Of a stretch of DNA of 33,992 nucleotides, positions 21,154 to 28,981 are shown one piece after another. The notes beneath the pieces were generated by a model, which was given only the letters and a program-made list of their open reading frames with translations, had not been told where the DNA came from and made no database searches. The position numbers were made by a program, and so were the translations under genes. The stretch is from a bacterium (GTDB lineage Bacteria; Joyebacterota; Joyebacteria; Joyebacterales; Joyebacteraceae): NCBI GenBank assembly GCA_025782395.1, contig JALGZD010000224.1:1-33992 (forward strand), written 5' to 3'. Position 1 is the first letter of the stretch; each line of letters starts with the position of its first letter.

Positions 21154-23466
21154 ATGTTTCGGAAGTCAGCTCTAATACTCGCAATGCTTATGGCGGTGCT
21201 CACCCTGATCTCCTGCAGCAGTTCGTCCACAGGACCGGGCGACGACGGAGGTGACCAGAGCGACAGCGACATCCCAACGACATCCGTCTCCGGAACCGTC
21301 GAGTTCCCTACAGACTGCACGGTGGACGCCGACGACCTTCGCGCAGTCTCGTTTATTGCACAGGCGGACGTCAGCACGGACGGCGCGTTCTCCGTGGACA
21401 TCGTCGATTCCGACACGTATCAGTGGGTGCTCATCGTATCAAAGGGTACCGGGAACCCGGTCTTCATCGCCCTCTACGATCCGACAGCCCGGAGCGTGGT
21501 CGCCAGCAGCTCAACGACGGCGCTCGCACTCTGTGCCGGCATGCCGCACCTTATCTTCACGACGCACTCGGAGCGCGAAAACTACCTCGACAGAGTCGCA
21601 GACAGCACCACGTTCGACCAGGTCCTGGCGAACCTGAACGCCGCATACGCAAGCGATGCCGAGGGCGCGCTTGACCCCGTGACGAACTCGCTTCTCTACC
21701 AGTTCGTGGCGCAGGCCGCGGAGATCGCCTTCGAGAGCCTCGGCTCCGGGGCGAGACCGAGCGTCGCTCCACCGCACATCGAAGACGCCGCCGGCGACGA
21801 TATCGTGTTCGTGAGCGAACGGCAGATATGGTACACGGCCGGCATCTACGATGCATCCGCGCAGCTCAGCGATGTCGTTACTGTGGACCGCGATGACAGC
21901 CCGGGTTACGCGTGGGGATGGCCGCCGGCCATAACGACCGGCGAGCAGGAGACCACATACGCTCTCGGCGATGGGACATTTGCCATTGCTCTCCACAAGG
22001 GCGACGACTTCACGAAGGTGGACGAGTGGAGTGACCCCGTCGGTCGCGCCACTGCCCTCAACGTGGCACAGGGCACGATCTACCTGGTCGAGCTGCTCAT
22101 CGGTTATGAAGCCGCCGTCGACGCACAGGTCCTCTCCGGCGTGCTCACGGTGCCTTCACTCTACGCTTCGGAGCTGGCGCTCGACATGCGTCAGGGCCGC
22201 ACCGAGGCCTTCATCTCGCACTTCAGCGGCCTCATCGGCAACGAGGCTGACGACATCGCCGACTGGCTCCACGGCGGGAGTGCTCCCTCCGGCGCGTCCG
22301 AGACGTTCCTCGAGGAGTCCGTGTATATCCTCGAATACATCTGCTACTACCTGGACCTCCTCAGCATGACCAACACTGAGGGTCCGTTCTTCTGGGATTG
22401 GGTGATGGCGGACATCGACCTCGCGTACGACGTTACGCAGGAGGGCGGTGTCCTCACTACGATCGATGGTCTCACTGCGCCCAACGGCGAGTTCACCATC
22501 GACCCGCCCGCGGGCATCGTCGGAACGGTCTTCGAGTTCGACGCGTCGGGCACCACCGACGACAATGATCCAATCGGTAGCCTCTTGTTCCGTTGGGACT
22601 GGAACAGTGACGGGAACTGGGACACGAGTTGGTCGAGTTCCACCACCGCGACGCACTCCTATTCCGCGGGCGGCGCCTACAGCGTGAGTGTTCAGGTCAA
22701 GGACACCGATGAACTCAAGAGCGCTGTCACGCACAACCTGAACGTCGGCGGCGGCGGCGGCACTGCGACGCACATCAAGCTATTCCGCGACGTCTACCCG
22801 TGGAGCCTGAACTCGACGGTCGATGTTATCGAGAGCCTTGGGTTCACGAGCGGAACGGGCCCGAACACCTACGAGATCGTCACGTCATCGGAGATGGCGA
22901 CAGAAGAACTCATCCCTGGCGAGGACCTGGTCATCATCTGTAACGATCAGGTGCAGTCGTTCTACGACAACTACGCGGCCAGCCAGGTCCGGTTCAATAA
23001 CTTCGTCTACATGGGTGGGTCACTGCTCTGGGAGGCCTGCGACCAGGGATGGAGTTACGGTTCGATGGAGACGGCCGGCATTGTGCTGCCAGGCAACGTC
23101 GGGACGGTGTACGAGTACTGGCACTACAACTACATCCCGAACCCCGAGCTGCCTCTCGTGGCCGGACTCCCGACGACCATGGACCACAACTACGCAAGCC
23201 ACGAGAGCTTCTCGAATCTGCCGGACGGCACGACCGTGTACTGTGTGGACCAGTCCGACAACCCGACGCTCGTCGAGTACAGCCTGGGCGCCGGCTGGGT
23301 GGTCATGAGTGGTCAGCCACTCGAGCACCAGCACGTCTACATCTATGGGGACAACGACATGGAAGAGCTCCTCCCCCGCATCATATCCTACTTCACGGGC
23401 GTGACGCGGAGCAGTCCGGTGAGAAGCGCTGTCGAGATCTCTCCTATGTCGACGAACGGCCAGTAG
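21154..23466 (+). CDS. PKD-domain lipoprotein with C-terminal GATase-like domain
   Basis: 770 residues. Residues 1-20 are a lipoprotein signal, with lipidated Cys21 (LTLISC) followed by a Ser/Gly/Asp-rich linker. A beta-strand domain (about 43-130) precedes a mainly helical region (about 135-430) with no known motif. A PKD domain covers about 442-531 (FEFDASGTTDDND, FRWDWNSDGNW, THSYSAGGAYSVSVQVKD). After a Gly linker, residues 535-757 resemble a GATase/ThuA-like flavodoxin fold (GEDLVIICNDQ, FVYMGGSLLWEACDQGWSY, GAGWVVMSGQPLEHQ), like the one inside the C25 protease at 5209-10080. The ribosome site AAGGAGG is strong. Probably displayed on the cell surface; substrate unknown. A sigma-54 promoter precedes it. 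Confidence 0.85.
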   Translation: MFRKSALILAMLMAVLTLISCSSSSTGPGDDGGDQSDSDIPTTSVSGTVEFPTDCTVDADDLRAVSFIAQADVSTDGAFSVDIVDSDTYQWVLIVSKGTGNPVFIALYDPTARSVVASSSTTALALCAGMPHLIFTTHSERENYLDRVADSTTFDQVLANLNAAYASDAEGALDPVTNSLLYQFVAQAAEIAFESLGSGARPSVAPPHIEDAAGDDIVFVSERQIWYTAGIYDASAQLSDVVTVDRDDSPGYAWGWPPAITTGEQETTYALGDGTFAIALHKGDDFTKVDEWSDPVGRATALNVAQGTIYLVELLIGYEAAVDAQVLSGVLTVPSLYASELALDMRQGRTEAFISHFSGLIGNEADDIADWLHGGSAPSGASETFLEESVYILEYICYYLDLLSMTNTEGPFFWDWVMADIDLAYDVTQEGGVLTTIDGLTAPNGEFTIDPPAGIVGTVFEFDASGTTDDNDPIGSLLFRWDWNSDGNWDTSWSSSTTATHSYSAGGAYSVSVQVKDTDELKSAVTHNLNVGGGGGTATHIKLFRDVYPWSLNSTVDVIESLGFTSGTGPNTYEIVTSSEMATEELIPGEDLVIICNDQVQSFYDNYAASQVRFNNFVYMGGSLLWEACDQGWSYGSMETAGIVLPGNVGTVYEYWHYNYIPNPELPLVAGLPTTMDHNYASHESFSNLPDGTTVYCVDQSDNPTLVEYSLGAGWVVMSGQPLEHQHVYIYGDNDMEELLPRIISYFTGVTRSSPVRSAVEISPMSTNGQ

Positions 23467-23525
23467 AGAACTCGGCGTCCCGGACCTGCGGCACGAGCCG
23501 CGGTTGCCACACGTTCAACAATCGG

Positions 23526-23555
23526 GTAGGGCAGGGCCTCGCGGCCCTGCCCTAC
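23526..23555. terminator. Perfect hairpin between convergent genes
   Basis: GTAGGGCAGGGCC and its exact complement enclose a four-base loop (13 pairs). It lies 60 bases after the PKD lipoprotein stop and 72 bases after the stop of the permease on the other strand. Neither side has a T tract, so it may act as a barrier or mRNA 3' stabiliser, or be a copy of a dispersed palindrome. Confidence 0.5.
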
Positions 23556-23626
23556 TACATCACCGGCGAGGCATGGAGACCACGGTGGGTAGTTGCCGCT
23601 CTCGCTGAAGGCGATGATGCAGTCCC

Positions 23627-24844
23627 CTACTCGTACCTCAACGCATCTATCGGATTGAGCCGGGCAGCTTTGCGGGCAGGGTAGTAGCCGAAAAAGACGC
23701 CGACGGCGCCGGAGAAGCAAAAGGCCAGAGCTACGATCGCCGGTGAGATGATCGCCGTCATGCCGACGACACGATCCAGGAAGACAGAGACTCCGACGGC
23801 CAGCAGGATTCCCACGATCCCGCCGACGATGGCCAAGACAACGGCCTCCGTCAGGAACTGAATCAGGAGATCGCTGCCGCGCGCGCCGACGGCGAGGCGT
23901 ATGCCGATCTCCCGGGTCCGCTCAGTCACAGACACGAGCATGATGTTCATGATCCCGATGCCTCCGACCACGAGCGAGACAGCGGCAACAGCCCCGAGAA
24001 GCAGTGTCATCACGCGGGACGTCTCGGTCGCGGTCTCCAGGAACTCGGCCTGGCTCCTCACACGGAAGTCGTCTTCCTCGCCCGGCTCAAGGTGGTGCTC
24101 TTCCCTCAGAATAGCGACCAGCTCGTTCTCCGCCGCTTCAGAGACCTCGGTGGATAAGGCACTCGCGAAGATCCTGCTGATGTAGCGACCGCCGGCCAGA
24201 CGATAGAGCGCCGTCGTAGCCGGCACCATGACGACATCATCCCTGTCGGACCCGTAGCCCGACTGTCCCTTTGCCTCGAGAACCCCGACCACCTTGAAGG
24301 GCGTGTTTCTGATCCTTATCTTCTCACCGACAGGATCAGAACCCGGGAACAGGTTGTCGGCAACCGTCTTTCCGAGCACGGCCACCTTCGCCTTAGCCCG
24401 CACATCCCTCTTGGTGAAGAACTCACCCGACACGGTGTGCCAGTCCCGCACCTCCTGATACTCCGGGTCGACTCCCTGAACAGAGGTGTTCCAGTTGCTG
24501 TCACCACCGATTATCTGCGCGTTCACACGCACCTCGGCAGAGACGGCGGTGACGAGGGTCGCTCTCTCCCGGATGGCCTCCGCATCGTCGAGTGTGAGGC
24601 GGTTCTGCGAGCCCGCTCCGTGGCTCACCCCGCGTGACCACGACGCGCCGGGAAATATCATCACCATGTTCGCCCCCAGTGATGTTATCTGCGCTTCGAT
24701 GTCAACCTGGGCACCCTGACCGATGGCGACCATCACTATGACCGCAGCGACGCCGATGATGACGCCGAGCGACGTCAGGAGACTGCGCATTCTGTTCTTG
24801 GTGAGGCTCTTGAGGGCGACCTTCAGCAGGTTGCGGAGTCTCAT
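23627..24844 (-). CDS. MacB-type ABC transporter permease
   Basis: 405 residues with the MacB/FtsX layout: N-terminal cytoplasmic helix and membrane segment (about 21-43, [20 protein letters not shown]), a large periplasmic domain (about 45-280), then three membrane segments (about 282-304, 330-356, 366-390) with the conserved [20 protein letters not shown] and [11 protein letters not shown] cytoplasmic motifs, ending PIDALRYE. Members of this family drive MacA-dependent export of peptides or toxins, or extract lipoproteins, using mechanical force rather than moving substrate across the inner membrane. The ATG overlaps the stop of the ATPase gene, with a purine-rich ribosome site inside that gene. 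It is the last gene of the operon. Confidence 0.92.
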   Translation of the reverse strand: MRLRNLLKVALKSLTKNRMRSLLTSLGVIIGVAAVIVMVAIGQGAQVDIEAQITSLGANMVMIFPGASWSRGVSHGAGSQNRLTLDDAEAIRERATLVTAVSAEVRVNAQIIGGDSNWNTSVQGVDPEYQEVRDWHTVSGEFFTKRDVRAKAKVAVLGKTVADNLFPGSDPVGEKIRIRNTPFKVVGVLEAKGQSGYGSDRDDVVMVPATTALYRLAGGRYISRIFASALSTEVSEAAENELVAILREEHHLEPGEEDDFRVRSQAEFLETATETSRVMTLLLGAVAAVSLVVGGIGIMNIMLVSVTERTREIGIRLAVGARGSDLLIQFLTEAVVLAIVGGIVGILLAVGVSVFLDRVVGMTAIISPAIVALAFCFSGAVGVFFGYYPARKAARLNPIDALRYE

Positions 24845-25545
24845 TCCATCTGCCTCCCCGCCCCCACAGCATCCCGGATGATGGTGCCGTCCTTCATTTC
24901 GATTGTCCGCCCAGTGGCCTCAGCAATGTCGTGCTCATGCGTAACGACTATGATGGTAATGCCCTGCGAGTTGAGTTCGCTGAAGAGCTTCATTATCTCG
25001 AGGGACGTGGTGCTGTCGAGATTGCCGGTCGGTTCATCAGCCAGGATGATCGATGGTCTGTTCACGAGCGCCCGCGCTATCGCCACACGTTGCCGCTCGC
25101 CTCCTGAGAGCTGATTCGGCTCGTGAGTGATCCGATCTCCCAGGCCTACGCGCTCGAGCGCCGCTACGGCTTCCGCCCGCGGGTCCTTGATGCGACGGGT
25201 GCGATCGTACAGGAGCGGGAGCTCAACATTGTCGAGAGCCGTCGTTCTGGGAAGGAGGTTGAACACCTGGAAAACGAATCCTATTCTGGTGTTTCGCACT
25301 TCGGCGAACTCGTTGGGGGCAAGCTCGCTGACATCCCTCCCGTTCAGGAGATACTCACCCGATGTAGGATGATCCAGACAGCCGAGCACATTCATGAGCG
25401 TAGATTTCCCGGAACCCGACGCGCCCATAATGGAGATGAACTCACCGTCTTCGACAGTCAGATCAACCCCTCTCAGGGCGTGGACTTCCACCTCGCCCAT
25501 CTGATAGGTCTTCGTGATCCCTGACGCTTCGATTACCGCACTCAT
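24841..25545 (-). CDS. MacB/LolD-type ABC transporter ATPase
   Basis: 234 residues. Walker A is GASGSGKST (41-49), the Q-loop is Gln93, the signature LSGGERQ begins at 146, Walker B is IILADEP (Asp170, Glu171) followed by the TGNLD D-loop, and the H-loop His is at 203. The [11 protein letters not shown] segment is typical of the LolD/MacB class. In MacB proper the ATPase is fused to the permease; here they are two genes with a four-base overlap, which is common outside Proteobacteria. AGAGG lies four bases before the ATG. It would power the permease encoded immediately downstream. Confidence 0.94.
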   Translation of the reverse strand: MSAVIEASGITKTYQMGEVEVHALRGVDLTVEDGEFISIMGASGSGKSTLMNVLGCLDHPTSGEYLLNGRDVSELAPNEFAEVRNTRIGFVFQVFNLLPRTTALDNVELPLLYDRTRRIKDPRAEAVAALERVGLGDRITHEPNQLSGGERQRVAIARALVNRPSIILADEPTGNLDSTTSLEIMKLFSELNSQGITIIVVTHEHDIAEATGRTIEMKDGTIIRDAVGAGRQME

Positions 25546-25598
25546 CGTGCCTCTCTGTCGGCTCGGGTTCCCGTCGTTGCTCCCTGATCGGTGCGGAA

Positions 25599-26924
25599 CT
25601 AGCGACGACGCCTCATGGCCGAACTGAGGGGATTCGAACTCCGCGAAGAATCTTCTTCGTTGACCTTCGTGATAGCGTTCGTGCCTTCGGTGATACCGCG
25701 CCCGTCCATGATCTCCGTCACCCGCCCATCGGTGGCCCCGGTGCGAACCCTGGCTACGTTGAGCTTGCCCTCCTCATCGAGATACCACAGCCGAGCAGCG
25801 TCACCGAACGCGTTGCCGCCTCCCATGCCGGAACCACTCCCCAAGCCAGCACCACTCCCCGTGCCTTGGCCGTTTCCCGGCGAACCGTGCTCGTCGGCCC
25901 CCGCCACATCCGATCCTCCCCCACGACCAGCACCCATCTTCTGCCGCTCTGAGTCCGGCATGTCCTTCATGCGCTCCTGCATCGCCGACCGGAACTCCTC
26001 GATCATCGATTCGCTCGGCTGGAAGCGGAGGGCCGCGTTCGGAACAAGCAGCACATCGCGGACCTCGTCTATCATGAAGTCGACTGTCGCCGTCATTCCG
26101 GGATAGAGCAGACCTTCCTCATTGGCGGCATCTATTACAACAGTGTAGTTCACTACATTCTGCACAGTCTGTGGCTGAAGCCACACTTGACGGACGGTGC
26201 CGTTGAACTCCTCATCGATGTAGGCTTCCACGGTGAAGTGAACGCTCTGCCCTTCTATGATCTGTCCGATGTCGCTTTCGTCAACAAGCGCCCGGATCTC
26301 CATCTCGGAGAGATCCTCCGCAATAATGAAGAGAGTGGGCGTTGAAAAGCTCGCCGCAACCGTCTGACCCGGCTCGACACTCCTCATGATCACGGTCCCG
26401 TCGATCGGAGATCGGATGACGGCATACGAGAGGTTCGCCACCGTTCTATCAAGCGAGGCAGCCGCTGAGAGCAAGGACGCTTCTGCAGACTTGGCGTTCG
26501 TCCCGATGTCTTCAAACTCCGCATCACTGATAAGCTTGTCGTTGAAAAGCTCGTACGCGCGCACAAGTTCCCTGTCGGCCTGCTCGCTCAACGCCTTCGT
26601 CCTCATTACCGAGGCGCGAGCATCGCGAACCGACGCCGATAGCATCGTCGTATCCAGAACCGCCAGAACCTGCCCGGCAGTTACGCTCTCGTTGTAGTCG
26701 ACGAGCACGTGAGAGACAGTGCCCGACACCTGCGTTCCCACCTCCACCGTCCCGACCGCCGAGAGCGTGCCCGTACTGGTGATAATGTTCTCGAGATCGC
26801 CCCGCGTAACCTCGACGAACTCGTAGCGTTCAGCATCCGAGCCGGCACCTCCGCTCCGAAGCGCAAGTACGACAGCAACGACAACCACGACGGCTGCCAA
26901 GGCTATGACAATCCACTTCTTCAT
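25599..26924 (-). CDS. MacA-like periplasmic adaptor (HlyD/RND adaptor family)
   Basis: The frame extends upstream to 27179, but GGAG lies seven bases before the ATG at 26924 and the protein then starts with a membrane anchor ([20 protein letters not shown]), so I chose it (441 residues). The layout is the usual barrel-sandwich half ([20 protein letters not shown]), an alpha-hairpin (about residues 95-165), the second half ([20 protein letters not shown]), then a beta-barrel and a membrane-proximal domain. Unusually, a charged helix and a linker rich in Gly, Ser and Asp (about residues 320-375) are inserted before the final strands, and the C-terminus is RRRR. The gene lies 53 bases before the ATPase gene and would connect the MacB-type permease to an outer-membrane channel not encoded here. 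Confidence 0.92.
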   Translation of the reverse strand: MKKWIVIALAAVVVVVAVVLALRSGGAGSDAERYEFVEVTRGDLENIITSTGTLSAVGTVEVGTQVSGTVSHVLVDYNESVTAGQVLAVLDTTMLSASVRDARASVMRTKALSEQADRELVRAYELFNDKLISDAEFEDIGTNAKSAEASLLSAAASLDRTVANLSYAVIRSPIDGTVIMRSVEPGQTVAASFSTPTLFIIAEDLSEMEIRALVDESDIGQIIEGQSVHFTVEAYIDEEFNGTVRQVWLQPQTVQNVVNYTVVIDAANEEGLLYPGMTATVDFMIDEVRDVLLVPNAALRFQPSESMIEEFRSAMQERMKDMPDSERQKMGAGRGGGSDVAGADEHGSPGNGQGTGSGAGLGSGSGMGGGNAFGDAARLWYLDEEGKLNVARVRTGATDGRVTEIMDGRGITEGTNAITKVNEEDSSRSSNPLSSAMRRRR

Positions 26925-27013
26925 GTGTGTCTCCAAGACCAATGACAGGCAGCGTCCTTCCTGCTTTGCAGCCATTCCAGCACTTGCGTGACTTGTGCAC
27001 CAATGCTCTTGCC

Positions 27014-28981
27014 CTAGCGAAAGACCAACGTCCGCCCGCGATCGGAACCGTTCGCAAGGAGAACTCCACGCAGCTCCCTCCACATATCGGGAGGGATGGT
27101 CACCTGAGTCAGCGACAGCTCGCGCGTCACCGTGATCCACTCCCCGTCTTCCTCTACGTTCAGAATGAATTCTCCGCACGGGCGACTGACGGCGGCAGGT
27201 TCTGGTAGACGAACACTCTCAAGCTCCCCCACCTTGATCCTAAACGTCACCCTCTGAGAGATCACCGAAGGAAGGAACACGGGTGATTCTCGCCTGGATG
27301 AATATGTGTGCACATCTCCGGGAAGAAGGTCGATCACACCACCGGCCGGATCGCCTATCTCAAACCACGTTCGCCCTTCGTCATCAGGCTCGGGAGACGT
27401 CATCGTGAGAGCAAAACCCGCCACGACCTCTTCCTTTGTGAGAACGGCAACGTTGTGCTCCGTGATCTCCGCTCCGGGCAGGACGCCGTCCACAACTCCA
27501 CCGAAGAAATCAGCCGCCTCGCCGCTCAACCCGATGATGCGATCATGCGGGCTGAGAAGGCCCGAGGCACGGAAGAACCCCTCACCCACCCATTCGTCTG
27601 CATCGCCGGACTCGAGAGAGATGACCAGCTCCAGCCGGTTGCCGTCGCCGAGATCGCCGATCCCCAGTGCAGGCACCGTCCATTCGCCGGGCACCCACAC
27701 CGTGCGCCCCGCAAGAGACGACCCACCGTTCGTGAGGTGGCCGCTCACAGGATCGTAGTATGCGTTCAACCCGTCGCCGGTGACGCGGAGTGCAAGACCA
27801 TCGAAGCGCGAGAGCGATGGCACGTCGGCGGCAATCTCGCCGAACCCGCGGCTCCTGTAGACTGGGTTCACGTCACACCCCACCTCCTCGAAGAGAGCAA
27901 GGGCAAGCACCGCACGGTCGAGCCTGTGACCGTACGCTGTCTCCCACGTCCTCGATGCCTGGCGCGGCGTGAACTTCCAGAAGCGTTCATCGTACCTTAT
28001 CGCTCGCGTCGTCTCATCCACGTAGTCGACCACTGCCTGCGCCTTTTCCGGAAGGTATGGCTTGTGCTCCACCAGCGCCGACATCGTATCCCGGATGACA
28101 TCCGTGAGCTCCGCCGCTGCGTCGAAATTCCCAAGAACCGCGTCTCCGAGCTCGTTCCAATCCTTCCACGTCGACCAGACCACATAGGGAGCGACTGCGG
28201 CGGCATCGGTGATGTGTGGTCGAGGAAGCCGGGCCACATCACTCATCTCCCATGTGAACGTGTCCCGACCGCTCTCGACGCTGTACACGGGCTCCGGAGC
28301 GCCGTTCCCGGTCGTGTGCTCAAGCCGCTCGCCGGAGGGAACACTGACCGAGTACCGAACAACGATAGCCGGGTCGTCACGCCGGAACACCCAGAGACCG
28401 TCGGCGCCGGCTCCGTCCGGACGGGACTCCGTGGTTGTGTAGACGGTCTCCATGATGCACGGAATCTCAACGCCGTCGTGAAGGAGGACCATCTCGCGGA
28501 TTGCCAGATAGTCGTCGGCCCGCCCGAGCGCGCTCGGCGTCGTCTCCACGACGGCGGTCGGGCTAACCACGGACTCGTGTGGCCACCACCTACCGTCACG
28601 CCAGGTTCTGAGTACACGCACCTCGAGCGATGTGGTCTCCGTGTTGTACGGAACTCTGAGGTCAGCATACTCCTCGATTCCGAGCTCAGTAGAGATCCAG
28701 ACTATCTGATGGAATGTCGTGCGCAGACTCCCGTCCACGTGAACTTCGATCTCGCGGCCATCGTAGAGAATAACTGCATCCATTTCCGACAGGTCGAGAG
28801 ACGATTCCGCTTGCGACGTGAGCTTGCCTATGTCGAGTCCCCTTACAGAAGAGACCGGCTCTGCCGCAGACTGGTACGCAGCAATGAGAGTGAGCGTGAG
28901 AACGACCGCACAGACTCCGGCGCCGCGTGCAAGGACAGCGGTGAGGGAACGGAGGTGCTTACCAGCGTAGTTGGCTCTCAT
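27014..28981 (-). CDS. DUF3857 protein with degenerate transglutaminase-like domain
   Basis: 655 residues. Signal peptide or anchor 1-40. A DUF3857-like beta domain covers about 55-260 (VHVDGSLRTTFHQIVWISTELGIEEYADLRVPY and later WEMSDVARLP). The transglutaminase-like core is about 300-415, but the usual GDCKDK block reads GHRLDR (351-356), so the nucleophile Cys is Arg353, and the usual FNH block reads FDG (393-395), so the His is lost. Only the DP of YYDP (410-411) remains. The beta-rich C-terminal part is typical of DUF3857 proteins. It is therefore probably a pseudoenzyme with a binding or scaffold role. Its ATG overlaps the stop of the intact upstream homologue by one base, so the two are made together. 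The adaptor gene starts 89 bases downstream. Confidence 0.85.
   Translation of the reverse strand: MRANYAGKHLRSLTAVLARGAGVCAVVLTLTLIAAYQSAAEPVSSVRGLDIGKLTSQAESSLDLSEMDAVILYDGREIEVHVDGSLRTTFHQIVWISTELGIEEYADLRVPYNTETTSLEVRVLRTWRDGRWWPHESVVSPTAVVETTPSALGRADDYLAIREMVLLHDGVEIPCIMETVYTTTESRPDGAGADGLWVFRRDDPAIVVRYSVSVPSGERLEHTTGNGAPEPVYSVESGRDTFTWEMSDVARLPRPHITDAAAVAPYVVWSTWKDWNELGDAVLGNFDAAAELTDVIRDTMSALVEHKPYLPEKAQAVVDYVDETTRAIRYDERFWKFTPRQASRTWETAYGHRLDRAVLALALFEEVGCDVNPVYRSRGFGEIAADVPSLSRFDGLALRVTGDGLNAYYDPVSGHLTNGGSSLAGRTVWVPGEWTVPALGIGDLGDGNRLELVISLESGDADEWVGEGFFRASGLLSPHDRIIGLSGEAADFFGGVVDGVLPGAEITEHNVAVLTKEEVVAGFALTMTSPEPDDEGRTWFEIGDPAGGVIDLLPGDVHTYSSRRESPVFLPSVISQRVTFRIKVGELESVRLPEPAAVSRPCGEFILNVEEDGEWITVTRELSLTQVTIPPDMWRELRGVLLANGSDRGRTLVFR

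Noticed and set aside
26925-27179. N-terminal extension of the MacA-like adaptor
   Set aside because: It would overlap the end of the preceding gene and bury the membrane anchor; the ATG at 26924 has the ribosome site.
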